Shown here: in pieces, positions 21,992-32,943 of the stretch | How positions within the stretch are numbered: the first letter of the stretch is position 1 | Layout: every line of letters begins with the position of its first letter | DNA from: Perkinsus marinus ATCC 50983 | Lineage: Eukaryota > Perkinsozoa > Perkinsida > Perkinsidae | Reading direction: 5' to 3' | Length of the DNA stretch: 43,886 bases | Assembly (NCBI RefSeq): GCF_000006405.1 | Contig: NW_003210458.1 | Coordinates: forward strand, 210,018-253,903 | The notes under the pieces: model-generated | What the model was told of the DNA's origin: nothing | What the model saw: only the letters and a program-made list of their open reading frames with translations | Database searches by the model: none | Position numbers and translations under genes: made by a program

Positions 21992-24673
21992 TCACACTCT
22001 CTCCTCCAAATCCACAGAACTGGCGGTATCCTCCGTAGACAAGTCGGGTTCACCACAGGTGGAGCCCTCATCAGAGTCGCCATTATCATGCTCGAGTAAA
22101 TTCGTTTGGTGCTTCATCCCGAAGTAGACGAATATACCTCAAGAAATAACACGAGATTACACGATCACGGTCACGTATAATATTTCGGACTGTGAATTCC
22201 TCACGAGCGAATAAAGAGAATAACTCCGGCTGAAATACCGACGACCGAGCGACCAAGCGCTGACGATGGCGGCCCGTGCCAAGAACTGTAACCCACTCAC
22301 GCCGAATGCGATTCCTACGAACTTTCCTATTCTCCCCCAACATAGCAAGCACAATACGAGCAACTTACAAGAGATAGCGCCGACGCCGGAGAAAATAACA
22401 CTGAGATAGAAGGGATATGCCACGTTGAGATCGTAAAGGTTACCAGCTACCAGAGGCCCGACCAGTCCACCTAAAAACACCAATTGCAGACGAGAAAGAG
22501 CCCAAGCACAGCGATATGACAAGGCGGTAGACAGCAATCGACTTCTATACTACCAATATTAGAGGCCGCCATAACACAGGAGTTAATCAGACCTCTCCTC
22601 TTAGGTGGAGATATGACTGCAGTGAAGTAGGCTTGGCCAGCGAAGTACAGGCCGACTAAAGGGACGAGGAGATAATCACAACCAAATGAGATATTCATCA
22701 ACAACAACGTGGAGTACTCGTATTTTAATAAACAGGCGAATACGCCGAAGCTCATAGAGTATACCAGACCATGAGAACGTTCGTTCTTACTTTCAGCCTG
22801 CAATCCTATACCGAGGAAGATGACCCCAGTCAAGCTGTGGATGAATGGAACGATCACGATTGTCATGGTCAGTACCAGACCAAGTGAACCCAGAAGTGCT
22901 GCTGGAATAAGCTCTGAGGGAAATAAACGACAACTAGTTGAGAAATGATCGCCGAAACACCGTTGACTTGATCAGACGACTCACTGGTGAGCTGCAGATA
23001 GATGAGGTTGGTGAAGATAGTTCCAACGGCTTGAATACTTTGAACTCCTCCATTCTCAGAAGAGGATAAGTTATACTCATCCGCACCCAAAAGACCAAAC
23101 ACAGTAGACCAGTTGATACCAACGTACCTGCGAAACAAGGAATGTCGGCATAGACGTGCGAGGTCGCAACGTTTGCTGAGCTAATCGCTAACGCCCTGAG
23201 CGACTCTGCAACCAATTTTCACTCCAGAAATGCGGGTCCAGAATCGATTCTGCTTCCCAGAATTTCCTTATTTAACAGTCCTCAAAATGTGTTTCCAAGC
23301 GGCGAGAATTCTTTTCAGTGTGATAGCTCGAACACGATCACATGCGCAATACAATACCCTTCCGGAATGCTTACTGGGCAGAGAACGATACGATACCAAG
23401 TACCACGACGGTAGGCCAGAGATACTTGTTGATCGGAGGCTCCTTCTCATCAGGATGGGCAAACTTGTTGATGGGCATTCCACTCTCATCCTTCTCCAAC
23501 GACTCACGCAGGAAGAGGAGTTCCAGAATGAACAATACAGCAGAGACAACTCCCATGAAGTAGAATGGGAAGGATAAGGAGACAGTTGCCAACACTCCAC
23601 CTGAACATACAACGACGAGCTCTCGACAATCAGAGGGTCATCCTTTATGACATCGGCTTTGACGGAGTACAACGCTAGTGATAATCTAGTGAATACCACA
23701 CTTTTCGGAAATATCACAACATTGAAGCAGCGCATACCCTACAAACTAACCTATTCATTAATGACCGACATCAACGGGAGGGGTAGACTATTGATATACC
23801 AGACGGGAACGTGAGAGGTAGATCAGAGGGGTAGACTATCAGATACCACAACAGAAAAAACAACCTTACCGATAGCAGGTCCGATACTCTGTCCTACGAC
23901 AACATGGAGGCCCATGATCACACCATACAGCTTCATATCGATCGGACGACTGCTGTCAATCAAGAAGGATATGATCACAGGTCGAGTACCTGACAATAGG
24001 GAGGTAGGTGGTTCGATCCTCGGGACTTTCATCATTACCGGCTGAGATACCAGCCATAGCACGGAAGCCTGCAAAGCTTGCAATATCCCAAGCGTTGGCC
24101 ATGAGGAACTGAGCCAACGTGTAGATACCCATCGCGAAAAGGAGAACTGGACGACGACCGAGTCTGAGAAGACCACTCGAGTACTACTTCCGACAGCATC
24201 CTAGGAGGTGCGCTACCTATCACTGAGTGGTCCGCTGATCAGAGAGGCGAGGAGCGTTCCAACAGCATAAGCAGCCATTAGAATAGACGCGGCTGAGCCG
24301 TGATTCATATCGGGAGCTAGATGCTCGCTATACCTGAGAATTTTCAATGCCTCGAGGATTGAAAACTGGAAAATCCTTATCTNNNNNNNNNNNNNNNNNN
24401 NNNNNNNNNNNNNNNNNNNNNNNNNNNNNNNNNNNNNNNNNNNNNNNNNNNNNNNNNNNNNNNNNNNNNNNNNNNNNNNNNNTTGCCCAGCCTTGAGATG
24501 AAGATGCCAAAGAACAGAATAACCAAGTCCAGCACTCTTCTAGGGTTGTACTTAGTCCTATACATTAGACGTTTGAAGCAGCTGAGTGCATGGTACTCCT
24601 CAGGGGAAAGTGGACCCTCCCTGACTTTCTCTGGGAGAGGGAGAGATTTGAAAGAAGAGAGAAAAGCGGTCAT
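21992..24673 (-). CDS. MFS transporter, tandem copy D (interrupted by an assembly gap)
   Basis: ATG at 24673 (MTAFLSSFKSLPLPEK), stop at 21992-21994. Ten exons as in E, its closest paralogue. The end of exon 1 and the start of intron 1 fall in a 100-N gap (24383-24482); the residues just before the gap (GIFISRLG) differ from E's GIFIEWLG, so sequence quality at the gap edge is suspect. Motif A SDRLGRRPVLLF and motif C GQSIGPAIGG are present. Exon 2 has DMNHGSAAS where the other copies have DMNxGTAAS. The last intron ends TTGAG rather than TTCAG as in E, keeping AG but losing the preferred pyrimidine before it. The acidic tail ends SSVDLEERV. Likely functional if the gap holds the expected helix-1 codons. 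Confidence 0.82.
24383..24482. other. Assembly gap, 100 N
   Basis: Exactly 100 N, the usual placeholder for a gap of unknown size. It removes the last codons of exon 1 and the first part of intron 1 of transporter copy D. Confidence 0.99.
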
Positions 24674-24744
24674 AAGTAGCTTTTATAACAATAAGAGTAA
24701 AAGTAATGAAACTAACAGAAAATTCATAACTTACGATTCATAAG

Positions 24745-24870
24745 TCAACAAGTGCAAATATGTAGCCGCAGTAGTCAGTAACCGTTACAAGCAAGCAGTA
24801 AAAAGTAACGAACCGGGGCTTGAGGGAGCTCGAGAACAACCCAATCCGTGTTAGTTACGAGGGTAAGTGC
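24745..24870 (-). promoter_or_regulatory. Conserved upstream blocks of copy D
   Basis: Shares with the region upstream of E the blocks GTAGCCGCAGTAG, AACCGTTACA, AGTAAAAAGTAACGAA and CCAACCCAAT...TGTTAGTTACGA, separated by diverged sequence. Survival of these islands in otherwise drifting DNA suggests promoter elements. AACCGTTA-like and TAACG-like cores resemble Myb-type sites, an inference only. Confidence 0.45.
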
Positions 24871-26083
24871 AAATAGTCAAGAACCACCAGGAGTAGGCAA
24901 GGACGGAATCTCGCTCATCCAGGGGGAAATTCTGGGGAAGATTCAAGGGAGAGGGCTGGCGACTCCGCCGAGAAGTTGAACGACGTCATTCCCTGATAAA
25001 ACGGAGGGCGAAGCAAGGATTCCTAGCCTAGCAGACTACCCTGCCAGCAGACCGAACACATTCACCGATGACGAAGGGACGGAGAGGCCAGACTGGCCAA
25101 TGATTAATTTGGAATGGCAAGTTCAGCCCGAAATATAAAACGAGGGCGGGACCCGTAAGGCGACAACCTAAGATGGAAACAGGACACGGCGTGAACGTGT
25201 GGACCGAGAGCCGGTCCCTAAAAAGTATGGACGAATAAGCTGAAGCAAGTCATTCACCAGTAGTTTGATGTGAAGGTGGAATCTGATCAATTCAACTCTT
25301 GTAGCCGAAGAAGGCGAAAATCTTGTGATAATGCCCAAGAGCCTTCGCCCAGCTACTACATAATCGATCTTGACACCCAGAGACACGTGCCCACATGATG
25401 ACGTGAGAAATCAATGTGATAGTCTTTTATATAATAATGAGGGGAAAGGCTCCAATGAACAGTAACGGATGAGTTGGTATTACTGACTATGACAAGCCTG
25501 TCGGAGAGTCGTCCTCAACTGGGCTTTTTTCCCAACGTGATATGCACAGAAGAAGTAGTCTACTTCAAGTAGACAGCACATCGGTGCCGCACAACCTTCC
25601 CAATCTTCTCCGTACTAACACGGTCATCGGCACTCAGGGCCTCAGGGTGCAGATCATAGCCTCTTGACCCTTACCTTGTGTCGGCACTGCGCCTTTCTCC
25701 TAGAGGTATCGAACTGTCCCGGAGAACTGAAGGATAACGCTGGGGCAATATCAGCAAGTGTTAACCTTTCCTGTAGAGCCATCGCAACCTAGAGAAACTC
25801 TCTCATCGACTCCAATGCTTCTCGCGAATCGTATTCAACTCTATACGATGAACCGCTGATAGTGGTAGCAGTAGCACTACGATTTATTGGATTTGGTTGA
25901 ACAAGGCGCATCCTAGTTGCGAGTGAGCCCGCGTGCGATTCACCGAGATATTAGCTGAGCGAGGAGTGGCAAAGCACTGACCTTGTACACATCGGTAGGT
26001 TGGACGCACCGACTCTGAAGAAAGCTCACTTTGTTCGGAATGCGACGCCGGGGTAAAGAGGCCATGTGAACACTTTTGTTCCG
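24871..26083. other. Unassigned intergenic sequence between D and E
   Basis: About 1.2 kb with no exon supported by phase, paralogue or composition. A 72-codon minus-strand open frame at 25168-25386 has no recognisable motif. The stretch is outside the D/E duplication and could be an insertion between the two copies. Confidence 0.4.
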
Positions 26084-26225
26084 CGATTAGCTATCAACCA
26101 GTGGTTGCAGTAATAAGGATCCCCTGTAAGAACGACCTCTTGTTTTTCGAAAGACAACAAAAGACATACTATGAACACAACGTCTGCACGGTATACTGAT
26201 GAGAAGGACCGACACTTGTGAACAC

Positions 26226-26410
26226 CGAGAACAAACAACAGGATCGTCTATACACAATACCATAGGGAAACACCGTGATGGCATGTCGGGAGATACTAGA
26301 TCCTTCTAAGAGGAATTCGCATAGTTGTTGAAGATAGCACAACCCACCCCACCGGGGAGGGAAGCTAACAGCATTCGGTGCTACCATAAGTATATTGCCG
26401 GCATTCAAGA
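26226..26410 (-). repeat. Single copy of the 185-bp 3'-flank unit downstream of copy E
   Basis: Matches the first unit at 21391-21578 nearly base for base across GATCGTCTATACACAATACC and the following 150 bp. Copy E thus has one unit where D has three. Confidence 0.9.
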
Positions 26411-26456
26411 GAAGAAGAACAAGAACAACGGCAGAGTAGAATTATCGTCATCACAA

Positions 26457-29044
26457 TCACACTCTTCCCTCAACCACCACAGAACTGGCGGTGTCTGTCA
26501 TAGACACGTCGGATTCACCAGAGGTAGTGCCCTCTTTAGAGTCGCCGTTAGCAGCACCATGCTCGAGTAAACTCATCTGGTAGTTGATCCCGAAATAGAC
26601 GAATACACCTGAAAATAACACTCCATTGAACGACAACGGTCAAAGCCCAACAATACTCCAGGTATAATCACACTAAGAATCCACAAGAGAATGAGAAAGT
26701 AACTCCAACAGAAAAAACCGACCGAGCAGCGACGCAATACAGAAAATTCCTTCCTTAATAAGGGTTGCCGATGACTCGTATGAGCCAGGAACTATACCTT
26801 ATCCACGCCAGATGTAATTCCACAAAGTAATTCCTACGAACTTTCATATTCTCCCCCAACGTACGAGCCACTTACAAGAGATAGCGCCGACGCCGGAGAG
26901 AATAACACTGAGATAGAAGGGATATGCCACGTTGAGATCGTAAAGGTTACCAGCTACCAGAGGCCCGACAAATCCACCTGAAGGAACACCAATTGCAAGA
27001 CACAAGTCCCGACTAGGAAGGACCCAAACACAGCGAAGAATGGAACAATGGATTCCTATACTACCAATATTGGAGGCTCCCATAACACAGGAGTTAATCA
27101 GACCTCTCCTCTTAGGTGGGGATATAACTGCAGTGAAGTAGGCTTGGCCAGCGAAGTACAGGCCGACTAAAGGGACAAGGAGATAATCACAACCAAATGA
27201 GATATTCATCAACAACAACGTGGAATACTCCTATTTCAACAAATAGACGAACACGCCGAAGCTCATAGAGTATACAATACACTCATTCTTACTTCCGGCT
27301 TGCAATCCCATACCGAGGAAGATGACCCCAGTCAAGCTGTGGATGAACGGGACGATCACGATTATCATGGTTAGTACCAGACCAAGTGAACCCAGAAGTG
27401 CAGCTGGAATGAGCTCTGAGGGAATAAACGACAATTAGATGACAATCGCAGGAACACCACTGAATTGATCAGATGACTCACTGGTGAGCTGCAGATAGAT
27501 GAGGTTGGTGAAGATAGTTCCAACGGCTTGAATACCCTGAGCTCCTCCATTCTCAGAAGAGGACAAGTTATACTCATCCGCGCCCAGAAGACCAAACACA
27601 GTGGCCCAGTTGATACCAAGATACCTGCAGGAGAACAAACATCGGCATAAACGTGCGAAACAACGTTCCAGATGAAATAACCGCGAACCTTGTAATCGGC
27701 TCTGAGATCGATTTGCCTCCAAAAATGCGGGATTGATTCTCATTCTCGGAATAATCTCACTGAACACTCCCCAAAATTGGCTATCAACCGGAGAAGATTC
27801 TTTCTGGTGAGGTAGCTTAATAACGATCATGATGAACAATGTAGTGTCCCCCCATGAATCCTTACTGTGCGCAGAAGGATACGATGCCAAGTACCACGAC
27901 AGTAGGCCAGAGATACTTGTTGATCGGAGGCTCCTTCTCATCAGGATGGGCAAACTTGTTGATGGGCATTCCACTCTCATCCTTCTCCAACGACTCACGC
28001 AGGAAGAGGAGTTCCAGAATGAACAATACAGCAGAGACGACTCCCATGAAGTAGAATGGGAAGGATAAGGAGACAGTTGCCAACACTCCACCTGAACATA
28101 CAACGATGAGCTCTCAACCCTTAATGATATCGATAATGACGGAGCACAAAGCTAGCGATAAGCCTAGGAGTACCACACTTTTCGGAAACATTACACCATT
28201 GAATCAGCACACGCCCTAGACAATAACCTATCCATTGAAGACCAACAAGGAACGTACACGGGAAGTAGACTAACGACATATTTCGCATCATACTACAGAA
28301 ATCACAACGGAACAAAACAACCCTTACCGATAGCAGGTCCAACACTCTGTCCTACGACCACATGGAGGCCCATGAGCACACCATACAGCTTCATATCGAT
28401 CGGACGACTGCTGTCAGTCAAGAAGGATATGATCACAGGTCGAGTACCTGACAATAGGGAGGTTGGTGGTTCGATCCTCGGGGCTTTCATTACTACCGGC
28501 TGAGATACCAGCCATAGCACGGAAGCCTGCAAAGCTTGCAATATCCCAAGCGTTGGCCATGAGGAACTGAGCAACGGTGTAGATACCCATCGCAAAAAGG
28601 AGAACTGGACGACGACCGAGTCTGAGGAGACCACTCGAGTACTAGTTCCAGGAAGGCGCGCTACCTATCACTGAGTGGTCCGGTGACTAGAGAGGCAAGG
28701 AACGTCCCCACAGCATAAGCAGCCATTAGAATAGAGGCGGCTGTACCCTGGTTCATATCGGGAGCTAGATCCTCGATGTACCTGAGAACTCTCAATGCAT
28801 TTCGCGATAGGGACTTCATATCTTACCAAGGAGTAACAGGAGCCAGAAGCGTACTGCCCAACCATTCGATGAAGATGCCGAAGAACAGAATAACCAAGTC
28901 CATTACTCTTCTAGGGTTGTACTTGGTCCTATACACCAGACGCTTGGGGTAGCTCAGTGCATAGTACTCCTCAGGGGAAAGTGGGCCCTCCCTGACTTTT
29001 TCTGGGAGAGGGAGAAACTTGAGAGAAGAGAGAGAAACGGTCAT
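26457..29044 (-). CDS. MFS transporter, tandem copy E
   Basis: ATG 29044 (MTVSLSSLKFLPLPEK), exon 1 28827-29044, stop 26457-26459; ten exons, about 470 residues. The full helix set reads cleanly: GSTLLAPVTPW (helix 1), AASILMAAYAVGTFLASL (2), SDRLGRRP loop, VAQFLMANA (3), GFRAMAGISAG (4), GQSVGPAIGGVLA motif C (5), SLSFPFYFMGVV (6), SSENGGAQGIQAVG (8), IVIVPFIHSLTG (9-10), PPKRRG loop, GFVGPLVAGNLYDL (11). Tail residues are acidic/Ser-rich, ending SSVVVEGRV. Motifs A and C place it with drug/H+ antiporter-like MFS proteins; the substrate cannot be read from sequence. Coding and both flanks are duplicated in D. It is divergent from the gene starting at 30088. Confidence 0.92.
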
Positions 29045-29109
29045 AAGTAGCTATTAGAGCAATGACAGGAACAATGAAACTGGCGGGGAATTCATATCCT
29101 ACGATGCAT

Positions 29110-29245
29110 ATGCGTACGTATGCAGCCGCAGTAGGCAGAAACCGTTACATCCATGTAGTAAAAAGTAACGAATTCGAGCTAGAGCCTACAAGAACTCAAG
29201 ACCAACCCAATTCTTGTTAGTTACGACTCGTAACGCATAAGCTTT
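29110..29245 (-). promoter_or_regulatory. Conserved upstream blocks of copy E
   Basis: Counterpart of 24745-24870: GCAGCCGCAGTAGGCAG, AACCGTTACA, AGTAAAAAGTAACGAA and TTGTTAGTTACGA in the same order and similar spacing. Lies 65-200 bp upstream of the ATG of copy E. Confidence 0.45.
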
Positions 29246-30087
29246 CTTAGCTTCAGCGGAAACAGGTATTAAGAAGAGAAAGATTGCCCATTGAACTCGC
29301 ACAACAGGGAAGTTCTGGCTAACCTCCAACGCTTTTACTACTTTTTGGCATACGAAAAAACATACAACCGATAAGATTCACAAGCGCAGCCTTACCTAGC
29401 TCCTGTTTAGTCCTAATTCGGGAGTATCGATCACTCGGGCGAGCGCTAACCACGATTCTCATCGCGTTTGCCGCACTTTTAGTGTTTTCATCTCGAAAGT
29501 CGTCATCATCTATGGGTTGTTCATCGAGATTGGGTGGGGCTGCTGGGCGGTATGCCCGTGCAAGAGGAGCATCGTCTTGGGCTCAAAGGTACAGTACCAT
29601 ACATTCGGTTGGTGCAGTAATAGGCCACTTTTTGTAGTTACAATAGCAATTTTGCGAGAAGGTCGATGTGCTCATTGAGCCGTAAAGTACCACAAGTCAT
29701 GGGCGAGCTACCGATGAACGGGTTTTCAGAACAGCCAAGGTAAGGTGTCGATTGTTCCGTGTTCCGTTATTCTCGATTTCTTGATAACACAACGACTAAG
29801 CTGCCCGCCTGTTCGGTTAACCGTTCTGATTATCTTTATCACTACTACCATACGCTCCGACCGTGCTCATTATAGGTGAATTCCCGAGAATGGGTCTTGT
29901 ATACGCTATTTCTCGTCGTAGTGGTAGTGGGTAGAATTGAAATCAAGCTTGAGTGTAGAAACTTGACTCCCTTCGAGTGTCTATAGTGAGCATTTGAGTC
30001 CTGGATAGTCGCTTTGAACGGTTCAAGGATTCCGGTCCATTACAGTGTGAGCTTGGTCTTTTCCTCAGATCAGTCGGAACGGCAGAG
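29246..30087. other. Divergent intergenic region
   Basis: Separates transporter E (minus) from the gene starting at 30088 (plus). No exon or repeat is recognised. A GTAGTGGTAGTGG-type run lies near 29920. Confidence 0.4.
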
Positions 30088-31561
30088 ATGGCCACGTTGT
30101 TGTCCCGGAACATAGCAGGTGAATGCGGACCCCCTCTTGAGGCTGGTGAGTCCACTGAGGAGTTACTCAAGGTAAGTGACTCTGTCGAGTGAAGGGGATA
30201 ACCGTGATGTTTCAGATGATATTCTGCGAAATATCTACAGTAAATTGGATGGAAAATATAAGTTTTTTATATAAAAGACAAGCTTGATATTATCCGACAG
30301 CTACCTCCAGAGAGTATCTTATGTTCATGCGTGCAAGAGATGTGATATCATATTCTGGTACCAAGATTTCGATACTTCATACTGAGCGTCACCCGATTTC
30401 CCATGCGCACAATGATGGATCAGTTTGTTTCTGTTGATAGCCATCAGTGATGCGTTTTGTCAAGTGGAGGGAGGTCCCTGGTTCGATCCCAGTACCCGTC
30501 GCAGAATTTCAGCTCTTCTGTTGTTGGCGTGGCGCACGCCCAACTGATCGATTTGCTTGTTTTATGGTCGTGAAGTCTAATAAGTCTGGCCCGACTCCTA
30601 CCAGTGAGGAGGAAGGCCAGACCAAAGATGCTCGGAGGTGAGTCGACTGTGGTTTCTGGCAGTAAAGGGAAGCTCTGTTTTCGATGTGGTTGATCGATCA
30701 TATCATAGCGTTGTGGGTTATGGCGCTGAATCAGGTATTTCAAAGAGGGCCAGAAGCATGTGACTCCGCCGAAGGTGAGATTATCTATGGGAGTGGCATG
30801 GGAACTCGGGATCTCTCAGGGTGATTCGACCCGAGGGTTCTATGAGTCTTTACTTGAGGAGAAACCTGATAGTGTTATGGCTATACGATACTGTGTGGAA
30901 TACGGCATATTCGCAGGAGAGAAGTAATACATGGCTTAGAGAGTTTCTGAGGGGTCACGAGAGTACATACTCGCTTTGATATCACTGGAGCTGGATGGTT
31001 TGAACTGGAGCGAGAACTGTGCATTAGTAGACGTATAACCGTCACGTTCCGATACCTCCCGACTGAAGGCAACCTACATAGCGAGGCTTGGTTTTGAATG
31101 GTTTTTGTTACCTCTGTAGTGTTGATGAGACTTCCTCGGTGGATATCAATGTAGAAGATGTTGTTTTAGCATTACGATTGAGTCTCAGGCATCGGAAGCT
31201 CCTGGCTCAATACAACGACTTGAAGGCTAGTGGCGATTTGAATCCTAATAAGCGAGCACTGGATCGCGTTGCTGAGAAGTTTGGGTAGTATGATTTGGAG
31301 ATAGAGTATAAGGGGACGGCGTTCTGGGTTTTGTTAAGATCGACCTCTAGGTATCTATACTCTCGTGGATGGAATGTACTCAGTTGAAATGTGTCGTTCG
31401 ATGTAATTTTATGGCGCGTGACTTTTTTTGTGCTCAGCATCGCCAGTGAGGAGAGTTCTGCTCCGAGTGCTAAGCGAAGGAAGACGACGAAGGACGAGAA
31501 GAGCAAGAAGAAATCGTCGTCAAGTAAAGTTAAGAAAGAGAAGAAGAGTAAATCTAAATAA
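30088..31561 (+). CDS. Unrecognised 213-residue protein with Lys/Ser-rich C-terminus
   Basis: Six exons chain in phase: 30088-30171, 30513-30637, 30735-30774, 30820-30923, 31120-31284, 31438-31561; 642 nt, stop TAA 31559-31561. Start MATLLSRNIAGECG; an alternative start is ATG 30563 (MVVKSNKSG) inside exon 2, whose first residues are oddly Cys-rich. The middle part is the most family-like (FYESLLEEKPDSVMAIRYCV, then VDINVEDVVLALRLSLRHRK). The tail is about 35 residues dominated by Lys, Ser and Glu (AKRRKTTKDEKSKK), a likely nuclear or nucleic-acid-contacting segment. The VEDVVLALRL segment loosely recalls the last histone-fold helix of TAF9-type proteins, but too little matches to claim it. 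The next gene on the same strand encodes a chromatin HMG-box protein. Confidence 0.72.
30436..30505 (+). repeat. tRNA-like (SINE-type) sequence in intron 1
   Basis: TAGCCATCAGTGATGCG (A-box-like) is followed about 40 bp later by GGTTCGATCCC (perfect B-box), giving tRNA-sized spacing. The arms do not pair well enough for a working tRNA. Located just before the acceptor of exon 30513. Confidence 0.5.
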
Positions 31562-31677
31562 TCAATGCCAATGATCTGGTGTATTATTTACGATAATACG
31601 ACCGTCGATGCTTCGGACTGCCACCAGCTCGCGTTTGGGTCTTCTCATAGAGTTATCGCGAGTAGTTATCACTTGCT

Positions 31678-32820
31678 ATGTCCAACGATACAGTAACAGA
31701 CCATTCGCAACTGGATGCCACTGCAATGGCTATCACCGTAATACAAGGCTTCGAGGGGCTTTTGAGATCTTGGGGGACGATGTTGGAATTTTCTTCCTTA
31801 TAACTCTATCGTGAATTCCGGAGATGCGAGACGATGCTGTTTTCAGTTTGCTAAGACTATTGGTCGCGTCGCTGACTTTGCTGTGGATCTTGCAGAGCAG
31901 CTCCATAAGGATCTCGGCTTAGAGTACAAGCCTACTGTGCACGGCAAGAAGACGAAGAAATCGGTATGTTCCGGATTGCCCTCATTGCTAGAGCGTTGTA
32001 GCGGGCAATCGGATATTAGCTTGCGTCTTGATTCCCTTGTTAGCGCCGCGCGTGTAATGGACGGGTAGAGCAACGGTGCACCATCTGGTTGGAATGATCG
32101 TATTCGAGTAAAACTCATATCCATCCTTCTCAATGGAATCCGGAGCTCGGCGATTCCTGGGTGGAGGATTCAGGATTATTTGTTATCGTCCGATGTTCAA
32201 GGTTCGAGACCCCAACATGCCGAAGAAGCCAAAGACTGCGTTCTTCCTCTTCTGCGACACTGAACGAGAAAAGGCTAAGGAAAGGGTAGTGTAGCGCACT
32301 CAACTTGGTGGACAGCGCTCATTCGAGTGGCCCGCGGTTCGATCCCGGAATGCGTGATTTATTTCAGGGAGATGGTCCTCCAACCACTAAGGATATGGCC
32401 GAAACCTGGAAAAGTGCGGACGACGATGTAACGAGATATTGAATTGGAATGTTAGTCGTCAAGGAAGGTGTTCCTATGGTAGGTGAAAGCGCACTATTCC
32501 AATGAACAGGCTAAGCTGAAGGAGCAATACGAGAAGGTGATAGCGGATGACTTCAGTCATTTGAACTTGTCTACGTTCAGGATATGAATGCCTACTATGC
32601 GGGCAAGCAGCACAGTGGGAGCGGCAGCCCTCCGCCGTCGAAGAGAGACGTAGGGACGGGAAACACTGGCGCGCTATTATCGAATGATTGAGTCTTCGTC
32701 CACTGTTACCTATTTGTGACCGGCTTCACTGAATGGTCGTATTTTTAGAGTCCAGACACCTCGAGCGCGTCGGAAGACGAGGAGGAGAACGCTCAAGTGC
32801 CAAAGAAGCTGAAGCGATAG
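31678..32820 (+). CDS. HMG-box (HMGB/NHP6-type) chromatin protein
   Basis: Seven exons, every junction in phase 0: 31678-31737, 31847-31963, 32202-32285, 32368-32427, 32483-32536, 32581-32649, 32749-32820; 171 residues. Residues about 60-133 form one HMG box, including the hallmark DPNMPKKPKTAFFLF start (family consensus DPNAPKRPxSAFFLF), the helix-2 MAETWKS and the helix-3 KLKEQYEKDMNAY. Such boxes bind the DNA minor groove and bend it in chromatin. Upstream is an N-terminal helix-rich segment (VADFAVDLAEQLHKDLG) and a KKTKK basic stretch. After the box come a Ser/Gly/Pro linker and a short acidic run, SEDEEEN, as in HMGB tails, then a basic KKLKR end. The first exon is the least certain part; the rest is firm. 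Confidence 0.92.
32290..32355 (+). repeat. tRNA-like sequence filling HMG-gene intron 3
   Basis: TAGCGCACTCAACTTGGTGG (A-box-like, with GCGC arms able to pair) and GGTTCGATCCC (B-box, 32336-32346) at tRNA spacing. The host intron is only 82 nt (32286-32367), so most of it is this sequence. Confidence 0.5.
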
Positions 32821-32906
32821 ATTATTAGACGCTCTCTGTTTCCTAGTATTTTCGGGAAATCTTGTGTAAGTGAGTGAATGAATGAATGGATGGAACTATC
32901 AACTTG

Positions 32907-32943
32907 TCTGAAGAACGCTATCAACTTGATAGCGTTCTTCAGA
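32907..32943. repeat. Perfect 18-bp inverted repeat with a 1-nt centre
   Basis: Left arm TCTGAAGAACGCTATCAA, centre C, right arm is its exact reverse complement. Lies 87 bp after the HMG-gene stop. The 11-mer CTATCAACTTG also occurs just to the left as a direct repeat. Confidence 0.97.

Noticed and set aside
25168-25386. 72-codon minus-strand frame between D and E
   Set aside because: No motif, no splice partner, not duplicated with the genes; treated as chance.
31120-31284. TAF9-type histone fold
   Set aside because: Only a ten-residue VEDVVLALRL resemblance; the preceding helices do not match, so no family was assigned.
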